Positions 1 through 7,303 of a DNA stretch of 20,937 nt are shown piece after piece. This stretch comes from SZAS-79 sp038329645 (GTDB lineage: Bacteria > Pseudomonadota > Gammaproteobacteria > Burkholderiales > SG8-39). Location: positions 1 to 20,937 of the forward strand of contig JBBQNG010000045.1 in assembly GCA_038329645.1 (NCBI GenBank), in the 5' to 3' direction. The notes beneath the pieces were generated by a model. The model searched no databases, had not been told where the DNA came from, and saw only the letters and a list, made by a program, of their open reading frames with translations. Each line of letters starts with the position of its first letter. Position 1 is the stretch's first letter. The translations under genes were made by a program, and so were the position numbers.

Positions 1-965
1 ACCGCTTTGCATTGGAAGCAATGCTCGCCGACCAGAAAAACGACCTGGGCGAGTTTGGCGTCGAGTACGACCGCTGGTTTTCCGAGCAATCGCTGTTCGA
101 CGGAGGCGCCGTCGAACGGTCGATCGAGGCCCTCGGCGAGCGCGGCCACCTGTATGAGAAGGGCGGCGCCGTCTGGTTCCGCTCGACGGCATACGGCGAC
201 GAAAAAGACCGCGTGGTCAGGCGCGAGAACGGCCAGTTCACCTATTTTGCTTCGGACATTGCCTATCACCTGGACAAGTACGAGCGCGGCTTCGACCGGC
301 TCATCAACGTATGGGGTGCGGATCACCACGGCTACATCCCACGCGTGAAAGGAGCGCTCACCGCCCTCGGCTTGGAGACCGACCGCCTCACGATTGCGCT
401 GGTCCAGTTCGCCGTGCTCTATCGCCAGGGCGAGAAAGTAGCGATGGGAAAGCGCTCGGGGGATTTCGTTACCCTCAGGGACCTGCGCAACGAAGTCGGC
501 AACGACGCGGCGAGATTCTTTTACGTGCTGCGCAAGTCCGACCAGCACCTCGATTTCGACCTGGACCTTGCCAAGAGCCAGTCCAACGAGAATCCGGTGT
601 TCTACGTGCAGTATGCCCATGCGCGGGTATGCAGCGTTTTCGGCCAGCAGGATGCCAGCGCAGCGTCAGGGGAAGCCGGGCCTGCGATCGAGCGCCTCAC
701 CAATCCGCGCGAGCTCGTGCTGATGCAGCGGCTGGGTGAATTTCCTGACCTGGTGCAGGCCGCGGCGCGCGACCTGGCGCCGCACGGCATCGCCTTCTAC
801 CTGCGCGATGTCGCGGCCGACTTCCACAGCTACTATAATGCCGAGCGCATCCTGGTCGAGGATGTATCGCTCGCAAAAGCGCGCCTCGCCCTATGCGCCG
901 CGACCCGCCAGGTGCTTGCAAGCGGCCTCGCGCTGTTGGGTGTGAGCGCCCCGGAAAGGATGTAG
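1..965 (+). CDS. argS: Arginyl-tRNA synthetase, C-terminal part (5' end outside window)
   Basis: Class I arginyl-tRNA synthetase, which charges tRNA-Arg in the cytoplasm. The reading frame is open from the window edge (first full codon at base 3), so the start and the N-terminal HIGH region lie outside; about 320 of the usual 550-590 residues are present. Visible family features are the WGADHHGYIPR stretch of the catalytic core, a KMSKS-like loop in the form MGKRSGDFVTLRDL, the segment VQYAHARVCSVF that opens the anticodon-binding helical domain, and the typical ArgRS ending APERM just before TAG. The next gene (SPOR protein) begins 6 bases after the stop, and its likely ribosome site (GGAAAGGA, 953-960) lies in the last argS codons, which suggests co-transcription. 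Identity is firm; only the missing 5' end is unknown. Confidence 0.96.
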   Translation, partial: RFALEAMLADQKNDLGEFGVEYDRWFSEQSLFDGGAVERSIEALGERGHLYEKGGAVWFRSTAYGDEKDRVVRRENGQFTYFASDIAYHLDKYERGFDRLINVWGADHHGYIPRVKGALTALGLETDRLTIALVQFAVLYRQGEKVAMGKRSGDFVTLRDLRNEVGNDAARFFYVLRKSDQHLDFDLDLAKSQSNENPVFYVQYAHARVCSVFGQQDASAASGEAGPAIERLTNPRELVLMQRLGEFPDLVQAAARDLAPHGIAFYLRDVAADFHSYYNAERILVEDVSLAKARLALCAATRQVLASGLALLGVSAPERM

Positions 966-971
966 ACCCGC

Positions 972-1580
972 ATGGCCAAGCCCTCCCGCTCGTCGAATGC
1001 AAATCAAGGCGCACCGCGCAGCAAGTCCGGCGGCGGGTTCCTGCTCGGCATGTTCGTCGGCCTCATCGTCGGGCTCGCGGTAGCGCTGGGCATCGCTTTC
1101 TACCTGAACAAGACGCCGATTCCGTTCATGAACAAAAAGCCGGCGGCGGAGAAGCCGGCCGAGGCGGGGAAATTGCCCGAAATCGCCGGCATGCCCGCCG
1201 GCAAGGCCCCGGCCGCGGAAAAGCCCAAATTCGATTTCTACAAGATCCTCCCCGGCAGCGAGGAGCCGGTCTCGGAAAAAGAACTCAAAGCGGCGGCCAA
1301 GAGTAAACCGGAAGCTTCCAAGGACGTTTACTTCCTGCAGGCCGGCTCGTTCCAGAATCCCGCCGATGCCGACAACCGCAAGGCGCAACTCGCCATCCTG
1401 GGCTTCGAAGCCGCAGTAGAACCCATCAACCTTCCCGACAAGGGAACCTGGTACCGGGTACGGCTCGGGCCGTACACAAGAATCGACGAGATCAACAAAA
1501 TGCGCTCGACCATGGCGACGAACGGAATCGACGCGAGCCTGGTCAAAATCAAGGATCCGGCGTCCGCCAAGTCCAATTGA
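972..1580 (+). CDS. Membrane-anchored SPOR-domain protein (FtsN-like)
   Basis: 202-residue bitopic inner-membrane protein. A short basic cytoplasmic N-terminus (residues 1-21) is followed by one hydrophobic helix (about 23-44, rich in G, L, V), then a Lys/Pro/Ala/Glu-rich linker (about 50-115) and a C-terminal SPOR domain (about 117-194, with FLQAGSF near its start and WYRVRLGPY in the middle). SPOR domains bind denuded glycan strands of septal peptidoglycan, so a role at the division site like FtsN or DedD is likely. The ATG at 972 is preceded by GGAAAGGA at 953-960. The gene sits between argS and dsbA, an order I recognise from betaproteobacteria. It is shorter than E. coli FtsN (319 residues), so I leave the symbol empty. 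Family is certain; division role is inferred. Confidence 0.9.
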   Translation: MAKPSRSSNANQGAPRSKSGGGFLLGMFVGLIVGLAVALGIAFYLNKTPIPFMNKKPAAEKPAEAGKLPEIAGMPAGKAPAAEKPKFDFYKILPGSEEPVSEKELKAAAKSKPEASKDVYFLQAGSFQNPADADNRKAQLAILGFEAAVEPINLPDKGTWYRVRLGPYTRIDEINKMRSTMATNGIDASLVKIKDPASAKSN

Positions 1581-1594
1581 CTCATGGAGCAGCA

Positions 1595-2239
1595 ATGAAC
1601 CGTATAAGCGCCCTTGCCCTTTCCTTCCTGGCGGCAGCGTCCATCCTGCTGCCAGCTGCTTCCCATGCGCAGCCCAGCCCGGGGACCGGCTACACCGAGC
1701 TCAAGATTGCGCAATCGGTCGATGTCCCGGGAAAGGTCGAGGTCGTCGAATTCTTCTGGTATCGCTGCCCGCACTGCTACAACCTTGAGCCGGTGCTCGA
1801 GCCCTGGGTGAAAAAGCTTCCTGCGGACGTGCATTTCCGCCGTATTCCCGCGGTGCTGTCGGATACATGGGCAGTCGACGCGGCAATCTTCTATACCTTC
1901 GAGGCGATGGGTGTCCTGGACAAGGTGCATAAGCCTTTCTTCGACGCCATCCACAAGGACCGGCTCGTAATAACGAGCGAGCCCGCGATGACCGAGTGGC
2001 TGAAGAAGCATGGCATCGAGCGCAAGAAGTTCGACGACACCTACAAATCCATGGGCGTCCAGACAAACGTCAAGCGCGCGGCACTGCTTTCTTCGGCCTA
2101 TCAGCTGGAAGGCGTTCCGATGCTTGCGGTGCAGGGCAAGTACACGGTAAGCGCCGACCAGGGCGGGTCCCAGGCCGGAATGATCGCCAATACCAATTAC
2201 CTGATCGACATGGTGCGCAAGGGACTGGGCAAGAAGTAG
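1595..2239 (+). CDS. dsbA: Thiol:disulfide interchange protein DsbA
   Basis: Periplasmic thioredoxin-fold oxidase that introduces disulfide bonds into exported proteins and is re-oxidised by DsbB. The 214-residue product has a signal peptide (hydrophobic core about residues 6-21, probable cleavage after ASHA at residue 25), the active-site motif CPHC (Cys58 and Cys61, in FFWYRCPHCYN), and the cis-proline loop GVP (Pro175). I chose ATG 1595 because GGAG at 1586-1589 lies 5 bases upstream; an in-frame TTG at 1577 would overlap the previous stop codon and lacks such a site. The gap to the SPOR gene is 14 bases, so the two are probably co-transcribed. CPHC is the E. coli DsbA type of active site, not the DsbC/DsbG type. 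No oddity seen. Confidence 0.95.
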   Translation: MNRISALALSFLAAASILLPAASHAQPSPGTGYTELKIAQSVDVPGKVEVVEFFWYRCPHCYNLEPVLEPWVKKLPADVHFRRIPAVLSDTWAVDAAIFYTFEAMGVLDKVHKPFFDAIHKDRLVITSEPAMTEWLKKHGIERKKFDDTYKSMGVQTNVKRAALLSSAYQLEGVPMLAVQGKYTVSADQGGSQAGMIANTNYLIDMVRKGLGKK

Positions 2240-2252
2240 CCCGCGGCGCCGC

Positions 2253-3014
2253 GTGCGCGTCTTCATCACTGGTGCATCCAGCGGGATAGGCGAAGCGCTC
2301 GCACGGCACTACGCCTCTGCATCTTCGGTCCTCGGGCTCGCCGCCCGCCGAAACGACCTGATCGCGGGCCTCGCCCAAGGCCTGCCCGGACGTGCGGCAG
2401 CATACGGTCTCGATGTCACCGACGCCGCCGCGGTGCAAAAAGCAGCAGACGATTTCATCGGGCAATTCGGTGCGCCCGACATCGTGATTGCAAACGCGGG
2501 CATATCGATAGGCACGTCGGGCGAAGACATTGCGGATTCGGCGAAACTGCAGCGCGTGCTCGACGTGAACGTGGTCGGCATGGCTGCAACCCTGTCGGCC
2601 TTCGCACCCGCAATGAGGAAAGCTGGGCGAGGAACCTTGGTAGGCATATCGAGCGTTGCAGGATTCCGCGGCCTTCCTGGTTCGGGCGCCTACAGCGCAT
2701 CCAAAGCCGCGGCGACAATCTGGCTCGAAAGCATGCGCGTGGAGCTCGCGAACAGCGGCGTGGCGGTGGTTACGATTTGTCCCGGATTCATCGACACGCC
2801 GATGACCCGGGTGAACAAGTACCGCATGCCGTTTCTGATCTCCTCGGAGGAGGCGGCGCGGCGTTTCGCACGCGCTATTGAAGCCAGGCGCAGGCTGGCC
2901 GTCATCCCGTGGCAGATGGCAATCGTCGGGTCCGTTTTGCGCGCGTTGCCCGCATGGGCATATGACCTGCTCATGGCGCGCGCTCCCAGGAAGCCGCGCA
3001 ACCTGCCGCTCTGA
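2253..3014 (+). CDS. Short-chain dehydrogenase/reductase (classical SDR)
   Basis: 253-residue cytoplasmic oxidoreductase with a Rossmann fold. It has the nucleotide-binding motif TGASSGIG (residues 6-13), the stabilising NAG motif (81-83), the catalytic triad residues Ser134, Tyr147 and Lys151 (YSASK), and PGFIDTPM after the active site, which places it in the classical SDR group. The start is GTG 2253, 13 bases after the dsbA stop; there is no convincing Shine-Dalgarno sequence in the GC-rich gap, so translation may be coupled to dsbA. The substrate cannot be told from sequence. An Arg-Arg pair after the second strand (LGLAARR) would fit NADP(H) preference, but this is inference. Confidence 0.88.
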   Translation: MRVFITGASSGIGEALARHYASASSVLGLAARRNDLIAGLAQGLPGRAAAYGLDVTDAAAVQKAADDFIGQFGAPDIVIANAGISIGTSGEDIADSAKLQRVLDVNVVGMAATLSAFAPAMRKAGRGTLVGISSVAGFRGLPGSGAYSASKAAATIWLESMRVELANSGVAVVTICPGFIDTPMTRVNKYRMPFLISSEEAARRFARAIEARRRLAVIPWQMAIVGSVLRALPAWAYDLLMARAPRKPRNLPL

Positions 3015-3025
3015 TCGGGGCCCCG

Positions 3026-3823
3026 GTGCAGCTTCGCGACGCGGCCGGCACAGTTCATACCTCCGCCGGCAACGAGCCACGGATCGTTTCGCTGGTGCCT
3101 TCGATCACTGAGCTGGTGTGCGAACTGGGCCTTTCGAAAAGGCTCGTCGGCCGCACCGGTTTTTGCATCCACCCGCGTGAAGTGGTGCGCGGGATCCCGA
3201 AGGTGGGCGGGACCAAGGCTGTCGACCTCGCGAAAATCCGGGCGTTGCGCCCCACCCATGCAATCCTCAATATCGACGAGAACGAAAAGGCGACCGCCGA
3301 CGCGCTCGCGGAATTCGTGCCCCATCTGATCGTCACGCACCCGCTGGCACCGCTGGACAACCTGGCGCTCTACCGACTCATCGGAGGCATTTTCGGCCGG
3401 TCCGACGCGGCGGAAATGCTTTGTACGCGTTTCCAGGCCGCCCTCGATGCGCTGGCGGCTGAAAAACCGGTTCCGTGCGGCGTCCTCTACCTGATCTGGA
3501 AGGATCCCTGGATGACGATATCGCGCGACACTTACATTTCGCGCACCGTGGCCCTTGCGGGATTCGAAACGCTCCCGGTCCTCACAGGGTCGCGCTATCC
3601 GGAGATTTCGCTCGATGACGCGTGGGTGGACGAGGTAGAGCTCGTGCTCCTGTCTTCCGAGCCGTACATGTTCCGGAAGAAGCATGTGGCCGAGCTTGCC
3701 GCGCTCCCGGCCTTTGCTGGCAAACCGGTGCGGTTGATCGACGGAGAGATGACCTCGTGGTACGGCAGCCGTGCGATCGAAGGCCTGCGCTACTTAGGCG
3801 AATTCAGGCGCAGCATTGCGTAA
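3026..3823 (+). CDS. Helical-backbone metal receptor / cobalamin-binding-like protein, no signal peptide
   Basis: 265-residue protein of the BtuF/FhuD-type periplasmic binding superfamily (class III, two lobes joined by a long helix). Family signs are the opening PRIVSLVPSITELVCELG, the GGTKAVDLAKIRALRPTHAI segment of the first lobe, and the second-lobe stretch WMTISRDTYISRTVALAGFE. Unlike transport receptors, it has no signal peptide or lipobox: the GTG start at 3026 is only about 15 residues before the domain begins, and an SDR stop lies 11 bases upstream. It may therefore act in the cytoplasm, perhaps in corrinoid or metal-ligand binding. No ABC permease or ATPase gene is adjacent. Its last 34 bases overlap the 3' end of phaC on the other strand. 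Fold assignment is good; ligand is unknown. Confidence 0.8.
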   Translation: MQLRDAAGTVHTSAGNEPRIVSLVPSITELVCELGLSKRLVGRTGFCIHPREVVRGIPKVGGTKAVDLAKIRALRPTHAILNIDENEKATADALAEFVPHLIVTHPLAPLDNLALYRLIGGIFGRSDAAEMLCTRFQAALDALAAEKPVPCGVLYLIWKDPWMTISRDTYISRTVALAGFETLPVLTGSRYPEISLDDAWVDEVELVLLSSEPYMFRKKHVAELAALPAFAGKPVRLIDGEMTSWYGSRAIEGLRYLGEFRRSIA

Positions 3824-5568
3824 GCGCCGGGCGCATCGCCCATCACCTTCAGGCGGGCGTCACCGGGGATCCGGGCGGGCACCTTGCGCGGCGCGTTTTG
3901 CTTGTCCATCCACGCCTGCCAGTCAGTCCACCACGACCCTGCCGTCTGCTTGGCCGTGCCGAACCATTCTTCGGCGGTGCCCGGCAGGGTGTCGTTGGTC
4001 CAATGGTGATACTTGTTTGCCGAGGGGGGATTGACGATACCGGCGATATGGCCTGACCCGCCGAGCACGAACCTTACCTTTCCGCCCAGGTATTTCGCGC
4101 CCCGGTAGGTGGTTTTCCAGGGTGCGATATGGTCCTCGGCGGTCGAGATGAAATAGGCCGGCACCTTTACTTTGGACAGGTCGATCGGCTCGCCCGCGAG
4201 CTCGATGCCGCCGGGAACACCCAGCAGGTTCTTCATGTACATGTTGCGCAGGTAGAAGCTGTGCATCTTCGCCGGCATGCGCGTCGCGTCGGAATTCCAA
4301 TACAGCAGGTCGAAGGGGAACGGCTCCTTGCCCATCAGGTAATTGTTGATTACGAAAGACCATACGAGGTCGTTGGCGCGCAGCAGGTTGAAGGTGCTCG
4401 CCATCTCCGCGCCTTCCAGGTATCCCCGCTCGTTCATCTTCCTTTCCAGGCTCTGGATCTGCGCCTCGTCGATGAACACCCCGAGTTCGCCGGGCTGCGA
4501 GAAATCCAGCAGCGCAACGAAGAACGTCGCCGCGCGAACCCGATCGTCGCCGCGCGCGGCGAGCCAGGCCAGCATGCATCCGAGCAACGTCCCGCCCAGG
4601 CAATACCCGATGAAGTTGACTTTCTTCTCGCCGGTCGCTTTTTCCACCGCATCGAGCGCGGCAAGCGGCCCTTCCTTCATGTAGTCGTCGAATCCCTTGG
4701 CGGCGAGCCTGGCGTCGGGGTTCACCCATGAGATCACGAACACGGTGTGGCCCTGGTCGACCGCCCATTTGATGAACGAGTTTTTTTCGCGCAGGTCGAG
4801 GATGTAGTACTTGTTGATCCACGGCGGGATGATGATCAGCGGCGTGCGCGACACTTCCGCAGTCGAGGGCGCGTATTGGATGAGCTGCATCAGGTCGTTC
4901 TGGAAGACCACCTTGCCGGGCGTCGTGGCGACGTTCTTGCCCAGCTTGAACGCTTTCTCGTCGGTCATGCTGATGCCGCCCTTCTCTATGTCGCCGAGAA
5001 GGTTGTCGAGGCCTTTGACCAGGTTCTGCCCGCCGGAGGCCAGCGTCTCGCGCAGCACCTGCGGATTGGTCAGGGCGAAGTTCGAAGGGGCAAGCGCGTC
5101 GAGGTACTGGCGGGTGAAAAAAGCGACCTTCTTTTTCGACTCTTCCGGCATTTCGCGGACACCTGCGACGGCATCCTGCACGTGGCGCGAAGTAATCAAG
5201 TAGGACTGCTTGATGTAGTCGAACACGAAGCTCGACTGCCACTCCTCGTCCTTGAAGCGCCCGTCGCCCTTGGCCGGCGTCACCACCGGCTGCGCTTCGC
5301 CACCGAACATGCGCATCCAGCTCGACTGCCAGAGCTTCATGTAGTCGAACGTCATGTTGATCGACAACGCGGCCAGCGCGTACGGGTCGCTGAGCATGCG
5401 CGCGTAAAGGTCCATGAAAGCCTTGGCGATACCGAGCTCGTCGCTAACGCCTCCCGACAGGCCAGCCGGGTGCTTCTGGGCGAAATCGGCGAGCATCCTG
5501 CCGGCCCGTTCCGCAACCTCAGAGAATATGCGCGCGCGCTCCGCCGCATCCACCGCGGGTTTGGTCAT
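3790..5568 (-). CDS. phaC: Class I poly(3-hydroxyalkanoate) synthase
   Basis: Polymerises (R)-3-hydroxyacyl-CoA, typically 3-hydroxybutyryl-CoA, into PHB on granule surfaces with release of CoA. The 592-residue length matches class I PhaC. An N-terminal domain (to about 200) precedes the alpha/beta-hydrolase core. The lipase-like box is GYCLGG with nucleophile Cys323; the other triad members are Asp479 (in STAEDHIAPW) and His507 (in GGSGHIAG), nearly the same positions as in Ralstonia eutropha PhaC. The start ATG is supported by AAAGGAG (plus-strand 5574-5580). The gene follows the MBL-fold hydrolase by 45 bases on the same strand, so the two may share a transcript. No phaA or phaB lies directly beside it. 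The 3' end overlaps the receptor-like gene tail-to-tail by 34 bases. Confidence 0.97.
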   Translation of the reverse strand: MTKPAVDAAERARIFSEVAERAGRMLADFAQKHPAGLSGGVSDELGIAKAFMDLYARMLSDPYALAALSINMTFDYMKLWQSSWMRMFGGEAQPVVTPAKGDGRFKDEEWQSSFVFDYIKQSYLITSRHVQDAVAGVREMPEESKKKVAFFTRQYLDALAPSNFALTNPQVLRETLASGGQNLVKGLDNLLGDIEKGGISMTDEKAFKLGKNVATTPGKVVFQNDLMQLIQYAPSTAEVSRTPLIIIPPWINKYYILDLREKNSFIKWAVDQGHTVFVISWVNPDARLAAKGFDDYMKEGPLAALDAVEKATGEKKVNFIGYCLGGTLLGCMLAWLAARGDDRVRAATFFVALLDFSQPGELGVFIDEAQIQSLERKMNERGYLEGAEMASTFNLLRANDLVWSFVINNYLMGKEPFPFDLLYWNSDATRMPAKMHSFYLRNMYMKNLLGVPGGIELAGEPIDLSKVKVPAYFISTAEDHIAPWKTTYRGAKYLGGKVRFVLGGSGHIAGIVNPPSANKYHHWTNDTLPGTAEEWFGTAKQTAGSWWTDWQAWMDKQNAPRKVPARIPGDARLKVMGDAPGAYAMLRLNSPK

Positions 5569-5585
5569 GCCGTCTCCTTTGCTGA

Positions 5586-5600
5586 GCGGCCGGGGGCCGC
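5586..5600. other. Small GC hairpin between MBL hydrolase and phaC
   Basis: GCGGCC and GGCCGC form a perfect 6-bp stem around a GGG loop in the 45-base gap between the MBL-fold gene and phaC. There is no T-run on the phaC-ward side, so it does not look like a strong terminator; it could slow decay or simply reflect GC richness. Low weight. Confidence 0.25.
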
Positions 5601-5613
5601 CGCTTATGCGTGC

Positions 5614-6663
5614 TTATGTCGCCGGAGCATAGCGGACGACGCCGTCCGCGCCAACAACGCGCGCAGCGCGCCTGGCATTGAGGAGGTAGTGCAGGTGCGC
5701 AATCGCTTCGCCCATCGCGAAGGTCGTCTGGTGGGTGTCGAGCTTCCTGCGGAACAGGGTTTGCAGCACGTCGAAAGCGGCCAGGGGCGCACTCGCCGCA
5801 GCGAGGGATTGCTCGAGCTCGGCAAGCCTCTCCTCGTGGTGCAATTCAAGCGCCGCCACGCGCTCATGCGCCCCGCGAAAAGGCAGGCCATGCGAAGGCA
5901 AGATCAGCGTATCCGGCGGCAACGTCAGATAAGCCCGGATGGAAGTCAGGAACTGCTCGAGCGGGTCGCCGTTGGGATCAACCGACCAGACGCTCACGTT
6001 GGTGGAGATTTTCGGCAGCAGCATGTCGCCCGATATGCACACGCCGAGCGTTTCGCTGTAGAGCGACGCGTGTTCCGGCGCATGCCCGTTGCCGACCATC
6101 ACCTGCCATTTGTGCCGGCCTATAGTCAGGACCTCGGCATCCAGCATGCGTCGATACTGGCTCGGCAGGGGCTGCACGTTGTTGCGGTAGAAATGGCCGC
6201 GCCTGGCAAGCCCGTCGTCATGGGACGCATTCAGGCCGTTGGCCTTGTAGAGCGCAACTGACGCCTCGGGCGAATAGCCGGCGGCATTGTCCATGACGGC
6301 GTGGGCGGTCAGGTATTCGCCTTGCGTCATCCACATCTCGCATCCGAACCGCTCCACCAGCCACCCCGCATTGCCCGCGTGATCGGGGTGATAGTGGGTC
6401 ACGATCAGGCGTTGGACGGGCTTGCCGCCGAGGTGGGCGGCGAAGATCTTTTCCCACGCTTCGCGGGTGGCGTCGTTCGAAAGGCCGCTGTCGACGATGG
6501 TGAACCCGGGCACGCCGTCATTTTCGTCTTCCAGCAGCCACAGGTTGATGTGGTCGAGTGCGAACGGGAGCGCCATGCGCAGCCACCGCACCCCTGGCGC
6601 GACTTCGATGGTGGTGCCGGACGCGGGCGGTTCGGCGTACGGAAACTGGAGCGCTACGGGCAT
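5614..6663 (-). CDS. Metallo-beta-lactamase-fold hydrolase with C-terminal winged helix (LACTB2/glyoxalase II-like)
   Basis: 349-residue metal-dependent hydrolase. The MBL metal site is complete: HYHPDH (His90, His92, Asp94, His95), a downstream His in GNGHAPEH (His194 or His198), Asp213 in SGDMLLP and His258 in PSHGLPFRG. The C-terminal 80-90 residues (HHEERLAELE, then FAMGEAIAHLHYLL) resemble the winged-helix tail of LACTB2-like proteins, which in other members shapes the substrate site. Such proteins include thioesterases, lactonases and nucleases; acyl-CoA or hydroxyacyl-ester hydrolysis would fit the phaC neighbourhood but is not proven. It is upstream of phaC on the same strand, and its ATG (6661-6663) faces liuR across 120 bases. 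No strong Shine-Dalgarno is visible, only GAGAA about 7-11 bases upstream. Confidence 0.85.
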   Translation of the reverse strand: MPVALQFPYAEPPASGTTIEVAPGVRWLRMALPFALDHINLWLLEDENDGVPGFTIVDSGLSNDATREAWEKIFAAHLGGKPVQRLIVTHYHPDHAGNAGWLVERFGCEMWMTQGEYLTAHAVMDNAAGYSPEASVALYKANGLNASHDDGLARRGHFYRNNVQPLPSQYRRMLDAEVLTIGRHKWQVMVGNGHAPEHASLYSETLGVCISGDMLLPKISTNVSVWSVDPNGDPLEQFLTSIRAYLTLPPDTLILPSHGLPFRGAHERVAALELHHEERLAELEQSLAAASAPLAAFDVLQTLFRRKLDTHQTTFAMGEAIAHLHYLLNARRAARVVGADGVVRYAPAT

Positions 6664-6783
6664 CGGGGAGTTCTCGGGGGCTCTTCGAGGCGAAACGGTC
6701 GGCTAGAATGCGCCAGACCGCGCGGGTGTAGGTGCGATTATCGCCGCGCCGCAGCATCCCGGCAATCGAACGGTTCGAAACTC
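6664..6783. promoter_or_regulatory. Divergent intergenic region, MBL hydrolase / liuR
   Basis: 120 bases between two outward-facing start codons, so at least one promoter for each direction is expected. On the plus strand TAGAAT at 6704-6709 is a good -10 match, but I see no clear -35 at 16-18 bases upstream. A short perfect palindrome lies just before liuR (separate entry). No copy of the LiuR-type box found before liuA is visible here. Confidence 0.4.
6766..6778. promoter_or_regulatory. 13-bp palindrome 5 bases before liuR start
   Basis: TCGAAC-G-GTTCGA is a perfect inverted repeat whose right arm ends 5 bases before the liuR ATG. It occupies the ribosome-site region, where no Shine-Dalgarno sequence is seen. 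It could be an operator or a small hairpin affecting initiation, but arms of 6 bp can occur by chance. Confidence 0.25.
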
Positions 6784-7224
6784 ATGCCCGCCACCCTTTC
6801 CCGAGACACGAGCACCGAGCACAGCGAATACTCGATCAGCGAGCTGGCGCGCGAATTCGACGTCACTCCGCGCGCAATCCGGTTTTACGAGGCCGAAGGG
6901 CTCCTGTCGCCGGCAAGAGAAGGCCAACGGCGCATTTACACGCCACGCGACCGCACGCGCCTGAAGCTCACGCTGAGGGGCAAGCGGCTCGGGCTGACGC
7001 TGTCGGAGATACGCGAGATCGTCGACATGTACGACACCGGGCGCGACGAGCGGCCGCAGCTGGAGAAATTCCTGGCCGTTCTTGAGGCCCACAAGCGTCA
7101 ACTCCTGCAGCAGCGCGAGGACATCGAGGCCCAGCTGTCCGAGATCGTGCTGTTCGAGAAGCGCTGCCGCAAGCGCCTGGCCGAGCAGAAGGGGGGCGCG
7201 GCAAAGCGCCGCAAACCCGGCTGA
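6784..7224 (+). CDS. liuR: MerR-family regulator of leucine/isovalerate catabolism (LiuR)
   Basis: 146-residue DNA-binding protein. The N-terminal winged helix (about residues 16-54: YSISELAREFDVTPRAIRFYEAEGLL, then the wing GQRRIYTPRDRTRL) is classical MerR; a long coiled coil for dimerisation follows (about 92-136), and the C-terminus is short and basic. There is no metal-binding cysteine cluster (only Cys128), so it is not a metal sensor. In proteobacteria LiuR controls branched-chain amino acid degradation genes, and here it directly precedes liuA with a palindrome of the expected kind in the 79-base gap. I chose ATG 6784 because the HTH domain begins 15 residues in; the frame is open far upstream, but that region is antisense to the hydrolase gene. 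The inducer is unknown from sequence. Confidence 0.88.
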   Translation: MPATLSRDTSTEHSEYSISELAREFDVTPRAIRFYEAEGLLSPAREGQRRIYTPRDRTRLKLTLRGKRLGLTLSEIREIVDMYDTGRDERPQLEKFLAVLEAHKRQLLQQREDIEAQLSEIVLFEKRCRKRLAEQKGGAAKRRKPG

Positions 7225-7243
7225 CGGCCGCAATTCGACAAAG

Positions 7244-7265
7244 TTGACGTTTACGTAAACGTAAA
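7244..7265. promoter_or_regulatory. LiuR-type operator overlapping the liuA promoter
   Basis: A perfect 16-bp palindrome, ACGTTTACGTAAACGT (7247-7262), extends to 22 bp with one mismatched pair. Its left end reads TTGACG (7244-7249), an almost perfect -35 hexamer. A weak -10 candidate TATTCC at 7270-7275 would give a 20-bp spacer, the long spacing typical of MerR-activated promoters; CACTAT at 7267-7272 would give 17. It lies 38 bases before the liuA ATG. MerR-family dimers bind such palindromes between the promoter elements, so regulation by the adjacent liuR product is the natural reading. Confidence 0.8.
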
Positions 7266-7303
7266 TCACTATTCCGTGTTTGCCGCTCCCCGCGGAGGCT
7301 GCG

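Noticed and set aside
1577..1594. TTG start for dsbA
   Set aside because: It would add six residues before the signal peptide and overlap the previous stop; ATG 1595 has a well-placed GGAG.
2690..3685. 331-codon minus-strand frame opposite the SDR and receptor-like genes
   Set aside because: It spans the junction of two real genes on the other strand and shows only shadow-type composition.
4747..6261. 504-codon open frame on the plus strand opposite phaC and the MBL hydrolase
   Set aside because: It is the mirror of two well-supported minus-strand genes, rich in Arg, Val, His and Gln, with no recognisable motif; long antisense frames are expected at this GC content.
6301..6783. Upstream in-frame extension of liuR (about 160 extra residues)
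   Set aside because: The extra part is antisense to the MBL hydrolase and lacks similarity to MerR proteins; the HTH starts soon after ATG 6784.
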